Shown here piece by piece: positions 13,300-14,564 of a stretch of DNA of 14,564 nucleotides. A program made the position numbers and the translations under genes. The stretch's first letter is position 1, and every line of letters begins with the position of its first letter. Source of the stretch: Clostridium_T sp040217795 (GTDB lineage Bacteria; Bacillota; Clostridia; Clostridiales; Clostridiaceae); NCBI GenBank assembly GCA_040217795.1, contig JBEHWK010000091.1, forward strand, positions 1-14,564, in the 5' to 3' direction. The notes below the pieces were generated by a model. That model saw only the letters and a list, made by a program, of their open reading frames with translations, was not told the DNA's origin and made no database searches.

Positions 13300-14564
13300 T
13301 TGATTAATGTAACTAATGTAAGCTTGAGATATGGTGACAAAAAATTATTTGAAGATGTAAATATTAAATTTACTCCTGGAAACTGTTATGGAGTAATAGG
13401 TGCTAACGGAGCAGGAAAAAGTACCTTCTTAAAAATCCTTTCCGGAGAAGTACAGCCTAACACAGGGGAAGTTTCCATCCCTAAGAATATCAGAATGTCT
13501 GTTTTAAAACAGGACCATTATCAATACGATGAATATTCTGTCCTTGAGACAGTAATAATGGGAAATGAAAGATTATATCAGATAATGAAGGAAAAAGATG
13601 AAATATATGCAAAACCTGATTTCACTGATGAAGATGGAATAAAAGCTTCTGAACTTGAAGGGGAATTTGCTGAGCTTAACGGATGGGAAGCTGAATCAGA
13701 TGCTTCATCTTTACTGCAGGGCCTAGGAATAGCTACAGACCTTCACGACAAAAAAGTTTCAGAATTAGAGGGTGGAGAAAAAATAAAGGTATTACTAGCT
13801 CAAGCCTTATTCGGAAACCCTGGGATACTTATACTGGATGAGCCTACCAACCACCTTGACCTTAAATCTGTTAACTGGCTGGAAGAATTCTTAATAAACT
13901 TTGAAGGAACAGTTATTGTTGTATCCCATGACAGACACTTCCTTAACAAAGTTTGTACAAATATGGCCGATGTAGACTTCGGTAAAATAAAACTATATGT
14001 AGGAAACTACGACTTCTGGTATGAATCAAGTCAGCTTGCTCTTCAAATGGCTAAGGATCAAAACAAGAAAAAGGAAGAGAAGATTAAAGAACTTCAGGAC
14101 TTTATCGCAAGATTCAGTGCTAATGCATCTAAATCCAAACAGGCAACTTCACGTAAAAAGCTTTTGGATAAAATAACATTGGATGACATCCAGCCTTCAA
14201 GCAGAAGATATCCTTTCGTAGGATTCAAGCCTGAAAGGGAAGTAGGAAATGACATCTTAAGAGTAGAAGGACTTACTAAAACTATCGATGGCGTTAAGGT
14301 TCTTGACAATGTAAGTTTTATCGTAAATAAAGAAGATAAAATTGCTTTTGTAGGAGAAGAAATAGCAGTAACAACCCTTTTCAAAATAATAATGGGCGAA
14401 ATGGAACCAGATGCAGGAGAATTCAAGTGGGGAGTTACAATAACAAAAGCTTATTTCCCTAAAGACAACTCTGACTTCTTTAATAATGTTGATCTTAACC
14501 TTGTAGATTGGTTAAGACAATTCTCTGATGAAAAGTCTGAAAGCTACCTTAGAGGTTTCTTAGG
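13300..14564 (+). CDS. ykpA: ABC-F family ATPase, YkpA/YbiT type (partial, C-terminus off the right edge)
   Basis: Cytoplasmic twin-ATPase protein of the ABC-F group. Relatives bind the ribosome and influence translation or give antibiotic protection, and this subfamily has no membrane domain. The first 421 residues of about 520-540 are present. The first ATPase domain has Walker A GANGAGKST at 34-42, a modified signature LEGGE at 156-160, Walker B ILILDE at 176-181 and switch H210 in VSHD. The charged P-site linker is at about 250-290 (FIARFSANASKSKQATSRKK region). The second domain begins near 315. Its P-loop, GEEIAVTT at 352-359, lacks the usual lysine. YkpA relatives, as I recall them, also have a degenerate P-loop here, but one residue longer. 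The start is TTG at 13300 with AAAGGAA 9 nt before it, and no in-frame ATG gives a complete first strand. The gene is divergent from the helicase gene. Confidence 0.93.
   Translation, partial: MINVTNVSLRYGDKKLFEDVNIKFTPGNCYGVIGANGAGKSTFLKILSGEVQPNTGEVSIPKNIRMSVLKQDHYQYDEYSVLETVIMGNERLYQIMKEKDEIYAKPDFTDEDGIKASELEGEFAELNGWEAESDASSLLQGLGIATDLHDKKVSELEGGEKIKVLLAQALFGNPGILILDEPTNHLDLKSVNWLEEFLINFEGTVIVVSHDRHFLNKVCTNMADVDFGKIKLYVGNYDFWYESSQLALQMAKDQNKKKEEKIKELQDFIARFSANASKSKQATSRKKLLDKITLDDIQPSSRRYPFVGFKPEREVGNDILRVEGLTKTIDGVKVLDNVSFIVNKEDKIAFVGEEIAVTTLFKIIMGEMEPDAGEFKWGVTITKAYFPKDNSDFFNNVDLNLVDWLRQFSDEKSESYLRGFL

Noticed and set aside
14094..14426. Minus-strand open frame of 110 codons opposite the ABC-F gene
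   Set aside because: It is antisense to a clear ABC-F reading frame, which runs uninterrupted from 13300 to the window edge. The Ser/Leu/Ile-rich translation is typical of a shadow.
1..14564. Mobile element, CRISPR array, toxin-antitoxin pair or defence island
   Set aside because: No transposase, integrase, phage gene, regularly spaced repeats or small paired toxin/antitoxin genes were found. The only mobility hint is the 41-bp direct repeat.

Overview
The window looks like chromosomal DNA of a low-GC Gram-positive anaerobe, most likely a Clostridium or close relative. The DNA is AT-rich, ribosome-binding sites are strong (AGGAGG-like), several genes start with TTG, and the protein families match clostridial relatives: a lipoprotein solute-binding protein, a MacAB-type exporter with no outer-membrane partner, a YkpA-like ABC-F protein and a SWIM/SNF2 helicase. 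The genus is inferred from style and not proven. No rRNA, tRNA, CRISPR array, transposase, integrase or phage gene was seen.

Layout. (1) 1-1914, minus strand: a polar amino acid ABC importer operon in the order binding protein, permease, ATPase. The ATPase runs off the left edge, and a near-consensus promoter lies upstream of the binding protein gene. (2) 1915-2307: intergenic DNA with a minus-strand terminator and an exact 41-bp copy of an internal piece of topB. (3) 2308-5902: a small four-helix membrane protein gene (minus) divergent from a plus-strand MacA/MacB-like exporter operon (adaptor, ATPase, permease), whose genes overlap and are probably translationally coupled. (4) 5967-8162, minus: topB, DNA topoisomerase III, convergent with the exporter operon across a shared hairpin terminator. 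(5) 8285-9568, minus: a Cof-type HAD phosphatase and a P-II-like regulator, each with its own predicted promoter and terminator. (6) 9800-12997, minus: a large SWIM-zinc-finger SNF2 helicase. (7) 13025-13299: a divergent intergenic region with two strong inverted repeats, one a perfect 23-bp arm palindrome. (8) 13300 to the right edge, plus: a YkpA/YbiT-type ABC-F ATPase, cut by the window end.

Most of this is ordinary housekeeping and transport. The importer takes up an amino acid, the exporter probably expels a peptide or drug-like compound at the membrane, TopB and the SNF2 protein act on DNA, and the ABC-F protein probably acts at the ribosome. No clear new multi-gene system was found. 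The items most worth a second look are the 41-bp direct repeat that brackets the membrane-protein/exporter block and ends inside topB, the 23-bp palindrome in the helicase leader, the P-II protein whose T-loop is shortened and lacks both usual tyrosines, the hairpin at the predicted 5' end of the P-II transcript, and the degenerate second P-loop of the ABC-F protein.
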